Shown here: in pieces, positions 54,008 to 64,000 of the stretch
Layout of the letters: the number at the start of each line of letters is the position of its first letter
Numbering within the stretch: the first letter of the stretch is position 1
From: Acinetobacter pittii
Lineage (GTDB): Bacteria; Pseudomonadota; Gammaproteobacteria; Pseudomonadales; Moraxellaceae
DNA length: 64,000 nt
Assembly (NCBI RefSeq): GCF_034064985.1
Contig: NZ_CP139249.1
Location: 3,720,001-3,784,000, forward strand
Direction: 5' to 3'
Program-made: the position numbers and the translations under genes
The notes under the pieces: model-generated
Database searches by the model: none
Seen by the model: the letters and a program-made list of their open reading frames with translations, nothing else
What the model was told of the DNA's origin: nothing

Positions 54008-55714
54008 TTACGATTTAGCCTTGCCCCAATATTTTAGTTTTGAGGTATGTCCAATACCCACATTAAAGCTGTTGGTTGGGTCGAGTTTTTGGTAGAAATT
54101 GGCTAAGGCAGGTTTAGCAATGTAGAGATGCCCGACATTATGCTCTGCCGGATATTCAGCACGGCGCGCATCGAGTAATTTCCACATTTGATGTTCCATT
54201 TCTAATGGGTCATGGCCCTTTTTAAGAATATAGTCCTGATGAAAAACATGACAAAAGAAATGCCCATAATAGAGTTTATGGAGGATTTTATTTTCCATCT
54301 CGGCTGGTAGTTGCTCTACCCACTCACGGTCATTACGACGTAACGCAATATCAAGCGCCAGAATATCTTCAACTTCACTACGGTGCGTATCACGATAACG
54401 AATTGCCGCCCCCGCAATCGCAAAGCGGTGCAAGAACGCCTTTCGGCCTTCTTCTTCGCTACACACGAAATAGCTACCTGACGGATGCACTGCAAAATAT
54501 TCTTTTAAAAACTGCTCGGTCTGTGCTTTTGAATTATTTTCGACACGTAAAACTAAATGGTGCTCATAACGATCTCGATATTCGGTCATACGCTTAGGCA
54601 AATGACTCGGTAAAAAGAAGGTAATCGCCTGTAAAATATGATCCGTTAGGCCTTTAATTTTAAATCGTTCTAAAAAGCCATCGACTTTATCTTTCATCGC
54701 AAAAGCTTTGGGAACATTGGCTGTGCCGAACTTTTCAATAAATAAGAACGTGTCTTTTCCGTACTTTTCACCAATTAAATAAGCATCTCGGTGAATATAT
54801 TCGCCCGCAATCGGCAAGCTTGGTAGTGAAGTGAGCAAATAACGACGAATGGCTGTTAAATCATCGGCATCATTAGTACCTATATAAAAGACATTGCTCT
54901 CTACTTTTTCATAGGTATCAAGGCGTACAGCAAACACACAGACTTTACCTGCCGACCCCGAAGCCTCAAACAAACGTGACGGGTCTGCATTAAAACGAGC
55001 AGGTGTATCTTCATCAACTTGGGTCACATCGTGGGCATAGCGATGGTCAGACGCCTGTTTTTCGCTGTCATCTAAAATATCTACGGCTTGATATTGCTGC
55101 TTCTCTAAACGAGTCAAAATTTCTTCGGGTGTCGAACCTAAATTCACCCCTAAATGGTTCACCAGTTTTAATTGACCAGCAGCATTGACCTGAGCATATA
55201 ACGCCAGTTCAGTATACGCCGGTCCACGGCGTACCAATGCACCGCCCGAGTTATTACAAACACCGCCTAGTACTGATGCCCCAATACAAGATGAACCAAT
55301 CACCGAATGAGGTTCACGGTCGTAGCCCTTTAAAATTTGCTCTAAATTATCTAAGGTCGCACCCGGTAAACAAATCACTTGCTTACCATCATGAATAACT
55401 TGTATGCCCTTTAATCGGCGTGTACTCATGACCAACACAGGACGGTCATAATCATCGCCATAAGGCGTTGAACCACCGGTCAATCCCGTATTGGCCGCCT
55501 GCATAATCACAATACAGTCTGCCTCAATCGCAGCCTGCAACACTTGCCATTGCTCTAGCAAGGTCCCCGGCACCACCACAGCAAGCACTTTCCCCTCACC
55601 AAAACGACGACCTTGGCGGTACTGACGCGTACTTTGATCATCGGTCAAAACATAAGAACGCCCTACAATATTCTGTAAACGTTCGATCACTGCTTTAGGA
55701 GAAAATGTTTGCAT
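54008..55714 (-). CDS. dld: Quinone-dependent D-lactate dehydrogenase
   Basis: A 568-residue FAD enzyme, the usual length of Dld. The FAD-binding PCMH region has IVMQAANTGLTGGSTPYGDD and GASVLGGVCNNSGGALVRRGPAYTEL. The C-terminal cap includes YYGHFFCHVFHQDYILKKGHDP and NVGIGHTSKLKYWGK. It oxidises D-lactate to pyruvate at the membrane. It is close to the lldPRD L-lactate genes, separated by a 430-bp gap. Start at 55714 has AAGGAAA. Confidence 0.93.
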   Translation of the reverse strand: MQTFSPKAVIERLQNIVGRSYVLTDDQSTRQYRQGRRFGEGKVLAVVVPGTLLEQWQVLQAAIEADCIVIMQAANTGLTGGSTPYGDDYDRPVLVMSTRRLKGIQVIHDGKQVICLPGATLDNLEQILKGYDREPHSVIGSSCIGASVLGGVCNNSGGALVRRGPAYTELALYAQVNAAGQLKLVNHLGVNLGSTPEEILTRLEKQQYQAVDILDDSEKQASDHRYAHDVTQVDEDTPARFNADPSRLFEASGSAGKVCVFAVRLDTYEKVESNVFYIGTNDADDLTAIRRYLLTSLPSLPIAGEYIHRDAYLIGEKYGKDTFLFIEKFGTANVPKAFAMKDKVDGFLERFKIKGLTDHILQAITFFLPSHLPKRMTEYRDRYEHHLVLRVENNSKAQTEQFLKEYFAVHPSGSYFVCSEEEGRKAFLHRFAIAGAAIRYRDTHRSEVEDILALDIALRRNDREWVEQLPAEMENKILHKLYYGHFFCHVFHQDYILKKGHDPLEMEHQMWKLLDARRAEYPAEHNVGHLYIAKPALANFYQKLDPTNSFNVGIGHTSKLKYWGKAKS

Positions 55715-56005
55715 GATGGTTTCCTTTTGGTCATCCATACCACATAGTTTTTTAAAAATCAGAAAAGCTCGACGGAGTTTTTCCGTTTAGAACTAATATT
55801 TAAAGTAGCTAATTCCATTACTTTTGTTTTGGCATGAGTAGCGACTAAAGCTACGCAAGACCAAAGGCACTGTCGCTTACAGAACCTGTTCGCTATAGCC
55901 ATTTTTCAATTTACATTGCAAAAACAAATCCTTGCTCATACCACGCAGGCTGTAAGTGACGCTTAGCACCAGTAGCTAATTTCTTAATCCAATTGGCGAC
56001 GCGTT

Positions 56006-56093
56006 GGCGGCATGGATGCCGCCGTGTCGATGCGATAGCAAGGACGTACCGTCATCGAAACTAAAGTTTTTGATTACTTTTTTAAAAAAGTAA
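56006..56093. repeat. Hairpin intergenic element, copy B
   Basis: GGCGGCATGGATGCCGCC (56006-56023), a perfect 18-bp palindrome, and TTACTTTTTTAAAAAAGTAA (56074-56093), a perfect 20-bp palindrome. They are the same two hairpins as at 50499-50591, in the opposite order and orientation. This block fills part of the 55739-56171 gap; nothing else in the gap is recognised. Confidence 0.6.
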
Positions 56094-56171
56094 CGTCAAT
56101 TAGCTACTTACATTGAACCTTTCCCGATAAGACTCCATCGTGCCAATATCATCAAAGTTAATACGGAAATA

Positions 56172-57317
56172 TTAGAGCTTCATCGCCTGTACTAAACAAT
56201 CCGCATTAATATCCGAAATCGACTTAGCACCCGTTAAGGTCATCGCAACACGCATTTCCTTATCAATTAAATCAAGCAAGTTCGATACCCCTTGTCCACC
56301 TGCTGCTGCCAAGGCATACACAAACGCACGGCCAAGTAAAACTGTATCAGCCCCAAGTGCCAACATACGCACTACATCTAAACCATTACGAATGCCTGAG
56401 TCAGCCAAAATTGCTAAGTCCCCTTTGACCGCATCAGCAATTGCAGGCAATGCACGAGCAGAAGACATCACACCATCTAACTGACGACCGCCGTGATTCG
56501 ATACCACAATCCCATCTGCACCAAACCGCACCGCATCTTTGGCATCTTCAGGGTCTAAAATACCCTTAATTACCATTGGGCCATCCCAAAACTCACGAAT
56601 CCACTCAAGGTCTTTCCATGAAATGGATGGATCAAAGTTCGAGCCTAACCAGCCAATATAATCTTCAAGCCCAGTCGGCTTACCTAAATATTTAGAGATA
56701 TTTCCCAAATCGTGCGGACGACCCATTAAACCGACATTCCATGACCAGTGCGGATGAAACACTGACTGCATATATCGGCGCATCGCAGCATTTGGTCCAC
56801 TCATACCCGAATGGGCATCCCGATAACGCGCCCCTGGCACAGGCATATCTACGGTAAACACAAGTGTTGAACAGCCTGCTGCTTTTGCACGTTCCAAAGC
56901 ATTACGCATAAAACCGCGGTCACGTAACACATAAAGCTGGAACCACATCGGACGGTTAATTGCAGGTGCAACTTCCTCAATCGGGCAAACAGAAACCGTT
57001 GAAAGCGTAAATGGAATACCTTTTTTATCGGCTGCCATTGCGGCTTGTACTTCACCACGGCGTGCGTACATACCTGTTAAACCCACAGGAGCCAAGGCAA
57101 CTGGCATCGACAGCGTTTCATTAAACAGTTTTGTCTCTAAACTCAACGTGGACATGTCATTCAGCACACGCTGACGCAATGCAATTTCTGACAAATCTTG
57201 TACGTTACGCTTTAAGGTATATTCCGCATACGCTCCACCATCAATATAGTGAAATAAAAATGGGGGTAAGCGACGTTGTGCCGCAGCACGATAATCATTG
57301 CCAGAAGAAATAATCAT
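56172..57317 (-). CDS. lldD: L-lactate dehydrogenase (FMN, quinone-dependent)
   Basis: A 381-residue FMN-dependent alpha-hydroxyacid dehydrogenase. [32 protein letters not shown] and [17 protein letters not shown] lie near the N-terminus. [14 protein letters not shown] follows, then [14 protein letters not shown] with the catalytic His, and [19 protein letters not shown] for FMN phosphate. It oxidises L-lactate to pyruvate. It overlaps the lldR stop codon by four bases (ATGA), so translation is coupled. Confidence 0.95.
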   Translation of the reverse strand: MIISSGNDYRAAAQRRLPPFLFHYIDGGAYAEYTLKRNVQDLSEIALRQRVLNDMSTLSLETKLFNETLSMPVALAPVGLTGMYARRGEVQAAMAADKKGIPFTLSTVSVCPIEEVAPAINRPMWFQLYVLRDRGFMRNALERAKAAGCSTLVFTVDMPVPGARYRDAHSGMSGPNAAMRRYMQSVFHPHWSWNVGLMGRPHDLGNISKYLGKPTGLEDYIGWLGSNFDPSISWKDLEWIREFWDGPMVIKGILDPEDAKDAVRFGADGIVVSNHGGRQLDGVMSSARALPAIADAVKGDLAILADSGIRNGLDVVRMLALGADTVLLGRAFVYALAAAGGQGVSNLLDLIDKEMRVAMTLTGAKSISDINADCLVQAMKL

Positions 57318-58066
57318 TTTGAATCAACTCTATTTAAACGGTTTGCGCGTTTCTGGCGAGCTTCGTCTTCATCCAGAGAACGCACATGATTAATCACAAA
57401 TTCAATATGACCGCAGACAGCTTGGCGTGCGGCCTCGGGATCTTTACGATCAATAGCATCCATCACCTGAAAATGCTGCTCGCTGAGCAAGTCACCATTT
57501 ACGGGGTCGTTATAAACTTTTTTACGCCCTAACAAGACGTTGTATTGCAGCAAATCAAACAAGCTACGCATCATTTGGATCAGCACCACATTATGAGATG
57601 CTTCAGCAATCGCTAAATGGAATTCAGCATCCGCCACCGCAGCCTGCGCCGAGTCACCCGCATTTTGATGGCGGCTAATTTCATTAAAATAATGATGAAT
57701 TTTGGCGCGATCTTCAGGCGTTGAGCGTAATGCGGCATACCAAGCAGTGCCACCTTCAAGTAATAACCGCGCCTCTTGCACATCAAAACGGTAGAGTGGA
57801 TCTTCTTCAATCAGGTTGCTAATCGGGTTCACAATCAGTTGCTGTGGCCACTGTTCAGGTAACTGCTGAATATAGGTCCCATCACCGCGGCGGCTACTGA
57901 GCACCCCTTGACTATTGAGCTGTTGAATCGCTTCACGCAAAGACGGACGAGAAACCCCTAAGCTAGTTGCAAGCTGGCGTTCGGCAGGCAAACGATCACC
58001 TTTTTTCATGTGACGCTCTTCAATTAATGCCTGCAATTTCATGACCACTTGATCGGAGATTCTCAT
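57314..58066 (-). CDS. lldR: GntR-family lactate regulator
   Basis: A 250-residue FadR-type regulator. The N-terminal HTH is [34 protein letters not shown]; the FCD domain has [22 protein letters not shown] and [24 protein letters not shown] with metal-binding residues. It lies in the lldP-lldR-lldD order of E. coli. Two LldR-type operators lie upstream of lldP (59809 and 59914). It is expected to repress the operon without L-lactate and release or activate with it. Confidence 0.92.
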   Translation of the reverse strand: MRISDQVVMKLQALIEERHMKKGDRLPAERQLATSLGVSRPSLREAIQQLNSQGVLSSRRGDGTYIQQLPEQWPQQLIVNPISNLIEEDPLYRFDVQEARLLLEGGTAWYAALRSTPEDRAKIHHYFNEISRHQNAGDSAQAAVADAEFHLAIAEASHNVVLIQMMRSLFDLLQYNVLLGRKKVYNDPVNGDLLSEQHFQVMDAIDRKDPEAARQAVCGHIEFVINHVRSLDEDEARQKRANRLNRVDSK

Positions 58067-58085
58067 CGCGTTTCCTTCACTGGAG

Positions 58086-59747
58086 TTATGGAATCATCCA
58101 CGGAACAAGATAAGCCTGAACCGTAATAATGATGCCAACAAAGACAGTGAATATGATGCTATGTTTTACCGTGAAACGGAACAAGTCAGACTCTTTTCCA
58201 ACTAAGCCTACTGCGGCACACGCAATCGCAATCGACTGTGGCGAAATCATTTTACCTGTCACACCACCGCTGGTATTAGCAGCGACCAATAACACTTCTG
58301 GAATACCAATTTGCTGAGCTGTGGTTGCCTGTAGTGCCGAGAACAAAGCATTTGAAGACGTGTCTGAACCTGTAAGAAACACACCAAGCCAACCCAAAAA
58401 TGGCGAGAAGAAAGTAAACGCATGACCCGTATGCGATAGAGCCAGAGCCAAAGTAGCAGATAAACCTGAATAGTTCGCAATAAAAGCAAACGCCAACACC
58501 ATACCAATTGAGTAAATCGGTGTTTTCAACTCATTGAGTGTTTCACCGAAGGTTGTCACTGCCTCACTTGCTTTCATTTTTAAGAAAATAACTGTGATGA
58601 TCGCAGCAATAAAAATTGCAGTACCTGTTGCAGAGAACCAATCAAACTTATAAATCGCTTCGTATGGTTTCATCTCGGACACAATCGGTGGCATTTTTTC
58701 GACCAATTTGTGTAAATACGGTACTTCAAGTTTAAAAATCCAGTGTTCAAGAGCACCATCTTTTGCAAATAATGCTTTAAATGGCTTAACGCTCCAGATC
58801 GTGACCATTACCGTTAAAATAGCAAATGGAGACCATGCCTTTGCAATTTTCCCAATGCTATAACGTTGAACTGTTGTAGGTTGCTGAGTCAAAGTCTGAC
58901 CCGCTTCAGGTTCAAAACGGAAAATATGTTTTGGTTTCCAAACACGGAATAACAACGTCAGGCTGACCAATGAAGCAATTGCTGCGGTAATGTCTGGTAA
59001 CTCAGGGCCAATAAAGTTAGAGGTGAGATACTGAGCAATCGCAAAAGCACCACCACCGACCAATACCGCAGGCCAAGTTTCCTTAACACCACGCCAGCCA
59101 TCCATAATCGCCATAATCCAGAACAGCACAATAATGGTTAAAAATGGCAACTGACGACCCACCATCTGGCTAATTTCCATAGTGTCTACACCGGAAACCT
59201 GCCCCGCCACAATAATTGGAATACCCATTGCACCGAATGCAACTGGTGCTGTATTTACGATCAAACATAAACCAGCAGCGTAAAGTGGCTTAAACCCTAA
59301 GCCGACAAGTAGTGCTGCGGTAATTGCGACAGGAGCACCAAAGCCCGCAGCTCCTTCAAGGAAAGTACCAAATGCAAAACCAACGAGTAACATTTGCAAA
59401 CGTTGGTCTTCGGTAATAGATAGAATGCTTGAGCGGATAACTTCAAACTGGCCTGTTTTTACCGAAATCTTGTATAGAAAAACTGCCCCGATAATGATCC
59501 ATGAAATTGGCCATAGACCGTAGAAGAAACCATAAATGATTGACGCAAAGGCCATTTGACCCGGCATTTGATAGAAAAATAGCGCAATCAGTAATGCAAT
59601 AATAACTGTGCCCGTACCCGCGATACTGCCTTTTAAACGAAAAACAGCTAAGGCCAAAAAGAAGAAAATAATCGGGATTAATGCAACCGCACTAGACAGC
59701 CAAATATTATTTAAAGGGTCATAAAGTTGTTGCCACATATTGAGCAT
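58086..59747 (-). CDS. lldP: L-lactate permease
   Basis: A 553-residue multi-pass protein starting [53 protein letters not shown] and [24 protein letters not shown] are LctP-family hallmarks. It is a proton-coupled lactate/glycolate importer with about 13 helices. The start at 59747 has AAGGAG six bases upstream; a longer frame to 59861 has no ribosome site and crosses the operator. lldP marks the right-hand boundary of the A. baumannii K locus. Confidence 0.95.
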   Translation of the reverse strand: MLNMWQQLYDPLNNIWLSSAVALIPIIFFFLALAVFRLKGSIAGTGTVIIALLIALFFYQMPGQMAFASIIYGFFYGLWPISWIIIGAVFLYKISVKTGQFEVIRSSILSITEDQRLQMLLVGFAFGTFLEGAAGFGAPVAITAALLVGLGFKPLYAAGLCLIVNTAPVAFGAMGIPIIVAGQVSGVDTMEISQMVGRQLPFLTIIVLFWIMAIMDGWRGVKETWPAVLVGGGAFAIAQYLTSNFIGPELPDITAAIASLVSLTLLFRVWKPKHIFRFEPEAGQTLTQQPTTVQRYSIGKIAKAWSPFAILTVMVTIWSVKPFKALFAKDGALEHWIFKLEVPYLHKLVEKMPPIVSEMKPYEAIYKFDWFSATGTAIFIAAIITVIFLKMKASEAVTTFGETLNELKTPIYSIGMVLAFAFIANYSGLSATLALALSHTGHAFTFFSPFLGWLGVFLTGSDTSSNALFSALQATTAQQIGIPEVLLVAANTSGGVTGKMISPQSIAIACAAVGLVGKESDLFRFTVKHSIIFTVFVGIIITVQAYLVPWMIP

Positions 59748-59808
59748 TGTCATCTCCTTGAAATGCCGGGGCGAATTTTTGTACCTTAAAATTTCAACAT
59801 TTAACACA

Positions 59809-59825
59809 AATTGGTATGACCAATT
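59809..59825. promoter_or_regulatory. LldR operator O2
   Basis: AATTGGTATGACCAATT, perfect arms AATTGGT/ACCAATT around ATG. It closely resembles the E. coli LldR site AATTGGCCCTACCAATT. It is 62 bp before the lldP start. Confidence 0.85.
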
Positions 59826-59913
59826 AAAAATTAAGTGCAAATGTTTTTCCTTAAACCACAATGCGCATCATAAACACAGTTATTGGCAAGATCAATGATT
59901 AAATAATTACCGA

Positions 59914-59930
59914 AATTGGTATTACCAATA
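59914..59930. promoter_or_regulatory. LldR operator O1
   Basis: AATTGGTATTACCAATA has ATTGGT/ACCAAT arms. Its centre is 105 bp from that of the other operator, close to ten helical turns, as needed for looping. Confidence 0.8.
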
Positions 59931-60127
59931 GTGCTAAGTAAAATCAAGCTCTTTCTAATTTAGAAATTTTCATATTAGACTAAAGTCTTAAAAATACTTT
60001 CTTATAAACTTAAATATGACCTACAGAAATGAAGTGCAAAATTTGAATATAAAAACTATAAACGTACCAATTTGATGATCTATGTATAATGTGCACACAA
60101 CTCAAACCACATGTATTGAATTGAATA

Positions 60128-61498
60128 ATGACTACTTTAACGTGTTTTAAAGCTTATGATATCCGAGGCAAACTCGGCACCGAATTGAATGAAGAAATCG
60201 CCTATAAAATTGGCCGCGCTTACGGACAAATCTATAAACCAAAAACTGTGGTTGTAGGTTGTGATATTCGTCTAAGCAGTGAGGCTTTAAAACAAGCGGC
60301 CATCCGCGGTTTAAATGATGCAGGTGTGAATGTGTTTGATTTAGGCATGACGGGTACTGAAGAAGTGTACTTTGCAGCTTTTCATTTAGACGTACAAGGT
60401 GGTATAGAAGTAACTGCGAGTCATAACCCAATGGACTATAACGGTATGAAATTGGTTCGAGAAAATGCTCGTCCAATTAGTGCCGATACTGGTTTAAAAG
60501 AAATTCAGGCTTTAGCAGAGACCAATAACTTTGAAGAAGTTGGTCAAAAAGGTACAACGCAAAGCTATAACATTTTGCCTGAGTTCGTTGACCATCTACT
60601 GACTTATATTGAACCTGCAAAAATCCGTCCATTAAAGTTAGTGGTAAACGCGGGTAATGGTGCAGCTGGTCATGTGATTGATGCCATTGAAGAAAAATTT
60701 AAAGCGCTTAATGTACCGGTTGAATTTATTAAAATTCATCATGAAGCAGATGGCACTTTCCCAAATGGCATCCCTAACCCAATTTTAATTGAAAACCGTG
60801 ACAGTACCCGAAATGCTGTTCTTGAGCATAAAGCAGATATGGGTATTGCATGGGACGGCGACTTTGACCGCTGTTTCTTATTCGATGAAAAAGGTCAGTT
60901 TATTGAAGGCTATTATATTGTTGGTTTATTGGCTCAAGCTTTCTTAATCAAACAGTCAGGCGAAAAAATTGTGCATGACCCACGTTTAGTGTGGAACACA
61001 TTTGATATCGTCGACGAATATAAAGGTGTTGCTGTACAGTCAAAATCGGGGCATGCATTTATTAAAGATGTTATGCGTGAATACAATGCCGTATACGGCG
61101 GTGAAATGAGTGCCCACCACTATTTCCGTGATTTTGCTTACTGTGACAGTGGTATGATTCCTTGGTTACTCACCATTGCTCTACTCTCTGAAACAGGACA
61201 ATCTCTCTCAACACTCGTTGAAAATATGATTGCCAAGTTCCCTTGTAGTGGTGAAATCAACTTTAAAGTAGTCGATACACAAGCTACGATTCAAAAGATT
61301 TTCGACTTCTATGCCGATCAAAATCCACAAATTGACCGTACCGATGGTGTAAGCCTGGACTTTGGCGCATGGCGTTTTAATGTCCGCGCTTCAAATACTG
61401 AGCCTTTGTTACGACTTAATATTGAAAGCCGTGCAGATCGTCGAGCTCAGCCAATGCAATATTATGTAGATGAGTTAACTGGGCTGATTCAAAGTTAA
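60128..61498 (+). CDS. pgm: Phosphomannomutase/phosphoglucomutase
   Basis: A 456-residue alpha-D-phosphohexomutase (AlgC/ManB class). [20 protein letters not shown] at about residues 97-117 carries the phospho-Ser, [12 protein letters not shown] is the Mg-binding loop, [19 protein letters not shown] the sugar-binding loop and [16 protein letters not shown] the phosphate-binding loop. It interconverts hexose 1- and 6-phosphates for capsule sugar nucleotides. In A. baumannii it is the last gene of the K locus, beside lldP. A TATAAT at 60085 lies 38 bp ahead of the start. Confidence 0.93.
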   Translation: MTTLTCFKAYDIRGKLGTELNEEIAYKIGRAYGQIYKPKTVVVGCDIRLSSEALKQAAIRGLNDAGVNVFDLGMTGTEEVYFAAFHLDVQGGIEVTASHNPMDYNGMKLVRENARPISADTGLKEIQALAETNNFEEVGQKGTTQSYNILPEFVDHLLTYIEPAKIRPLKLVVNAGNGAAGHVIDAIEEKFKALNVPVEFIKIHHEADGTFPNGIPNPILIENRDSTRNAVLEHKADMGIAWDGDFDRCFLFDEKGQFIEGYYIVGLLAQAFLIKQSGEKIVHDPRLVWNTFDIVDEYKGVAVQSKSGHAFIKDVMREYNAVYGGEMSAHHYFRDFAYCDSGMIPWLLTIALLSETGQSLSTLVENMIAKFPCSGEINFKVVDTQATIQKIFDFYADQNPQIDRTDGVSLDFGAWRFNVRASNTEPLLRLNIESRADRRAQPMQYYVDELTGLIQS

Positions 61499-61584
61499 GA
61501 TATTCATTATATTTTAATTACTTAAGGGTTCGGTTTAACAAAATCTTACCCTTATTTTTTATTTTCTTAGGTTGAAATAGCTTC

Positions 61585-62604
61585 ATGGCAAGATATGAAT
61601 CATTAGATTGGTTAAGGGGCCTAATGGCCCTTACAATTATGACCTATCATTTAGTAAGTTGGCAGCTATTTCACCCTAAAGCAGGCAATGTACTCGGTAA
61701 CTTTGGTATCTATGGGGTTTCGATATTTTTTGTTTTATCGGGCTTAAGTATGGCCCTTGCTTATCATCATTTCATAAAAGATATTAAAAGTTATATCTAT
61801 TTCTTTATACGCAGGATCTTTAGAATATGGCCTTTATTATGGCTAGCCATTATTTTAATAAGTATAGAGAATTTTAGACTATATGCAGAATTAGACTCTT
61901 GGAAAATATTTCTTAATTTAACCACACTATTTGGATTTATTTCCCCAACTGAATATATTAATATTGGTGCGTGGTCTATTGGTAATGAAATTGTCTACTA
62001 TTCATTAACTCCACTCTTAATAGTTCTTTATAATTATAAGAAAATTTTAGGGAATGCTATTGTTTTCCTCTCTATCATCATAGGGGTATATTTTTCTTTC
62101 TATTTATTACATTCAGATGTTAACCTATCTAAACAATGGGAGGAATATATTAATCCTTTTAATAATCTATTTTTATATTTTTGTGGGATAGCCCTATATT
62201 ACAATTTTAAAGATATAGATCTAAAAAATTATAACTATGTTTTTATTATTATATCTTTAATAATTTTTATTTACTATCCAGTCTATGGGGACCAAATAAC
62301 GATTGTTACAGGAGTAAATAGAATAGTTTTTTCCACCGCATCAATTTTATTAACACTAGGATTTTATAAATTAAATTATAAAAAAACTAATATATTTACA
62401 TTTCTTTTTGCAAACTTAGGAGAAACTACTTATGGAATTTATCTTCTTCACCCTCTCGTATACTATTACATCATGTTAGCAAAAATAACCTCCAACCCTC
62501 TATTTATTATAACTTCTACTATTATTCTCACACTTATCGTAGCCAAGCTAGCTTATATTTTTTACGAAAAACCATTAATTAAGATTGGAAAGAGAGTAAC
62601 CTAA
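61585..62604 (+). CDS. atr: Acyltransferase-3 membrane protein, capsule O-acyltransferase
   Basis: A 339-residue protein with about ten helices. LDWLRGLMALTIMTYHLVSW has the Arg and His typical of the family, SIFFVLSGLSMALAY follows, and FIRRIFRIWPLLWLAI is the RxxR-type loop. The A+T content is much higher than in the neighbouring pgm, a common sign in K-locus cargo. By position it probably O-acetylates a capsule sugar. It sits between pgm and galE/gne1, a slot that in other strains holds a phosphoglycerol transferase or is empty (recalled from K-locus typing). Confidence 0.8.
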   Translation: MARYESLDWLRGLMALTIMTYHLVSWQLFHPKAGNVLGNFGIYGVSIFFVLSGLSMALAYHHFIKDIKSYIYFFIRRIFRIWPLLWLAIILISIENFRLYAELDSWKIFLNLTTLFGFISPTEYINIGAWSIGNEIVYYSLTPLLIVLYNYKKILGNAIVFLSIIIGVYFSFYLLHSDVNLSKQWEEYINPFNNLFLYFCGIALYYNFKDIDLKNYNYVFIIISLIIFIYYPVYGDQITIVTGVNRIVFSTASILLTLGFYKLNYKKTNIFTFLFANLGETTYGIYLLHPLVYYYIMLAKITSNPLFIITSTIILTLIVAKLAYIFYEKPLIKIGKRVT

Positions 62605-62626
62605 TATTTTATTCAAATTTTCTATA

Positions 62627-62666
62627 TTAGAAAGTGGATATAATATAGCTAGTATCCACTTTCTAA
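62627..62666. terminator. Convergent hairpin between atr and galE
   Basis: TTAGAAAGTGGATA and TATCCACTTTCTAA form a perfect 14-bp stem with a 12-base loop between the two convergent genes. There is no T-run of note. Confidence 0.6.
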
Positions 62667-62684
62667 TTGGTTATTAATAAGAGC

Positions 62685-63704
62685 TTAAACCTTATACCCT
62701 GTTGGATTCTGCTTCTGCCAGTTCCAACTATCTTTGAGCATATCTTCTAAACCATATTGTGGTTGCCAACCTAGCTCAGCAACTGCGCGAGCGTTATCGG
62801 CAAAAGATGTTGCTACATCGCCTGCTCGACGTGGCGCAAATTCAAAAGCAACAGGCACACCGTTAACTTGCTCAAATGTATTTTTTACTTGCAAAACCGA
62901 TGAACCATTACCTGTACCAATATTCCATGCACGGCAACCTGTCACTTCTAATCGATTATTTAGAGCACATAAATGTGCATTCGCTAAATCGACGACATGG
63001 ATATAGTCACGTACCCCAGTCCCATCTACAGTATTGTAGTCGTTACCATAAATAGATAGCTTCTCACGGCGTCCCACAGCAACTTGAGTCACATAAGGCA
63101 TTAAATTATTTGGAATACCTTGTGGGTCTTCACCAATACGGCCACTCTTATGTGCACCAACTGGATTAAAATAGCGCAGTAAAGCTATTGACCATTTAGA
63201 ATTTGAATCTGATAGCTTTTGCAATAATTGCTCAACTATCAGTTTAGTATAACCATAGTTATTACTTGGCATACCTGTTGGCATATCTTCATTTAATGGA
63301 GAGATATTGGCCTCGTCATATACTGTCGCAGAAGAACTAAACACAAGCGTATAAACACCTGCCTTTTCCATCGACTTAACAAGCTGAATACTACCAGCAA
63401 TATTATTATCAAAATAAATCAGCGGTTTTTCCTGACTTTCCCCTACTGCCTTTAAGCCTGCGAAGTGAATTACAGCATCAATTGAATGATCTTGAAACAC
63501 GCGATCAAGTTCATTTGCATTACGAATATCACCTTTAACAAAAGCTAAACTCTTTTGTGTGATATCCTGAACTCTCTTTAATGATTCTTCAGAACTGTTT
63601 GATAGATTGTCAAAAACAATAACTTCATGACCAGCGTTTAAAAGCTCTACACAGGTATGTGAACCAATATAACCAGCACCACCAGTAACTAGGATTTTAG
63701 CCAT
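62685..63704 (-). CDS. gne1: UDP-glucose/UDP-GlcNAc 4-epimerase
   Basis: A 339-residue extended SDR, the usual GalE length. [15 protein letters not shown] is the NAD loop at about residues 7-21, [17 protein letters not shown] contains the catalytic Ser, and [15 protein letters not shown] the Y-x-x-x-[12 protein letters not shown] and [14 protein letters not shown] follow. It makes UDP-galactose or UDP-GalNAc for capsule. The name gne1 follows K-locus usage; sequence alone does not separate it from galE. It overlaps gpi by 8 bp. Confidence 0.92.
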   Translation of the reverse strand: MAKILVTGGAGYIGSHTCVELLNAGHEVIVFDNLSNSSEESLKRVQDITQKSLAFVKGDIRNANELDRVFQDHSIDAVIHFAGLKAVGESQEKPLIYFDNNIAGSIQLVKSMEKAGVYTLVFSSSATVYDEANISPLNEDMPTGMPSNNYGYTKLIVEQLLQKLSDSNSKWSIALLRYFNPVGAHKSGRIGEDPQGIPNNLMPYVTQVAVGRREKLSIYGNDYNTVDGTGVRDYIHVVDLANAHLCALNNRLEVTGCRAWNIGTGNGSSVLQVKNTFEQVNGVPVAFEFAPRRAGDVATSFADNARAVAELGWQPQYGLEDMLKDSWNWQKQNPTGYKV

Positions 63705-64000
63705 CTACTTTTCCTAATAATATTTTAATTAATCCACGTGTTGAGGCATCTAATGATGAAAAATCATTTTGACCCCCATTTAAAATAGGTAATAGTTGAT
63801 CAGCAATCTGTTTGCCTTTTTCGACGCCCCATTGATCAAACGGGTTAATATTCCAAATGACAGACTGCACAAAAACTTTATGCTCATATAAAGCAATTAA
63901 CATTCCCAAACTATATGGATTCAACTCTTTCAATAATAGGGTTGAACTCGGTTGGTTACCTTCATATTGTTTGTAAATCGGCAGTTTTTCTAATTCAGTT
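63697..64000 (-). CDS. gpi: Glucose-6-phosphate isomerase, partial (C-terminus)
   Basis: The last 100 residues are visible: [65 protein letters not shown], an unmistakable phosphoglucose isomerase C-terminus with the QWGVELGK-type signature. The N-terminus lies beyond the right edge. It interconverts glucose-6-P and fructose-6-P and in Acinetobacter sits in the K locus ahead of gne1. Confidence 0.95.
   Translation of the reverse strand, partial: TELEKLPIYKQYEGNQPSSTLLLKELNPYSLGMLIALYEHKVFVQSVIWNINPFDQWGVEKGKQIADQLLPILNGGQNDFSSLDASTRGLIKILLGKVDG

Overview
The window is a chromosomal segment of an Acinetobacter of the calcoaceticus-baumannii complex, most likely A. baumannii or a close relative. 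The evidence is the right edge of the capsule (K) locus (gpi-gne1/galE-atr-pgm-lldP), the mmsAB valine catabolic operon next to an abaR-type regulator, a dadA/alr/ridA/cycA alanine cluster, and moderate A+T richness. In published A. baumannii maps these loci lie in the first ~130 kb after dnaA. This agrees with a near-consensus parS site found at 28740. Most genes are on the minus strand.

Layout. 1-2.7 kb: partial LysE exporter, lipoprotein, orphan ParA, SirB-like and BolA proteins. 2.8-3.1 kb: two identical tRNA-Gly(GCC) genes. 3.2-7.2 kb: a decayed quorum-sensing locus. It holds a PPTase, an SDR-alpha/beta-hydrolase didomain gene and an abaR orthologue. The last two are each broken by one in-frame stop codon. 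A 20-bp perfect lux-box-like palindrome lies between them, and no abaI synthase is present. 7.2-16.9 kb: valine/branched-chain operon (mmsA, mmsB, acyl-CoA synthetase, acyl-CoA dehydrogenase, two crotonases, MFS transporter) with a divergent LysR gene. 16.9-23.7 kb: alanine/D-alanine catabolism (two cycA copies, ridA, alr/dadX, dadA, divergent lrp). A decayed ridA piece marks the duplicated unit. 23.7-33.5 kb: membrane acyltransferase-like protein, TonB receptor, small housekeeping proteins, parS, and a TetR-MFS pair with two operator palindromes. 33.5-40.3 kb: type VI secretion cargo (VgrG, VRR-NUC nuclease effector, DUF3396 immunity protein, small decayed genes). 40.5-46.5 kb: accessory region with a Sel1 protein, a C4-like phage antisense RNA remnant, a Nudix hydrolase, a DUF4126 protein, a 44-residue zinc ribbon and a DUF4365 gene. 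46.6-52.2 kb: 2-methylcitrate cycle (acnD, prpC, prpB, GntR regulator). 52.7-59.8 kb: tyrB, dld and the lldD-lldR-lldP lactate operon. 60.1-64 kb: K-locus edge.

The most interesting observation is a family of three ~130-nt small RNA genes at 42895, 43652 and 44834. Each has a sigma70-like promoter with a 17-bp spacer and an 18-bp GacA-box-like palindrome exactly 21 bp upstream of the -35. Each carries five CAGGA motifs. Four sit in loops of small hairpins, and the last of these hairpins is a terminator showing compensatory base changes between copies. This is the expected build of CsrB/RsmZ-type RNAs that titrate CsrA under GacS/GacA control. Whether it has been described cannot be checked here.
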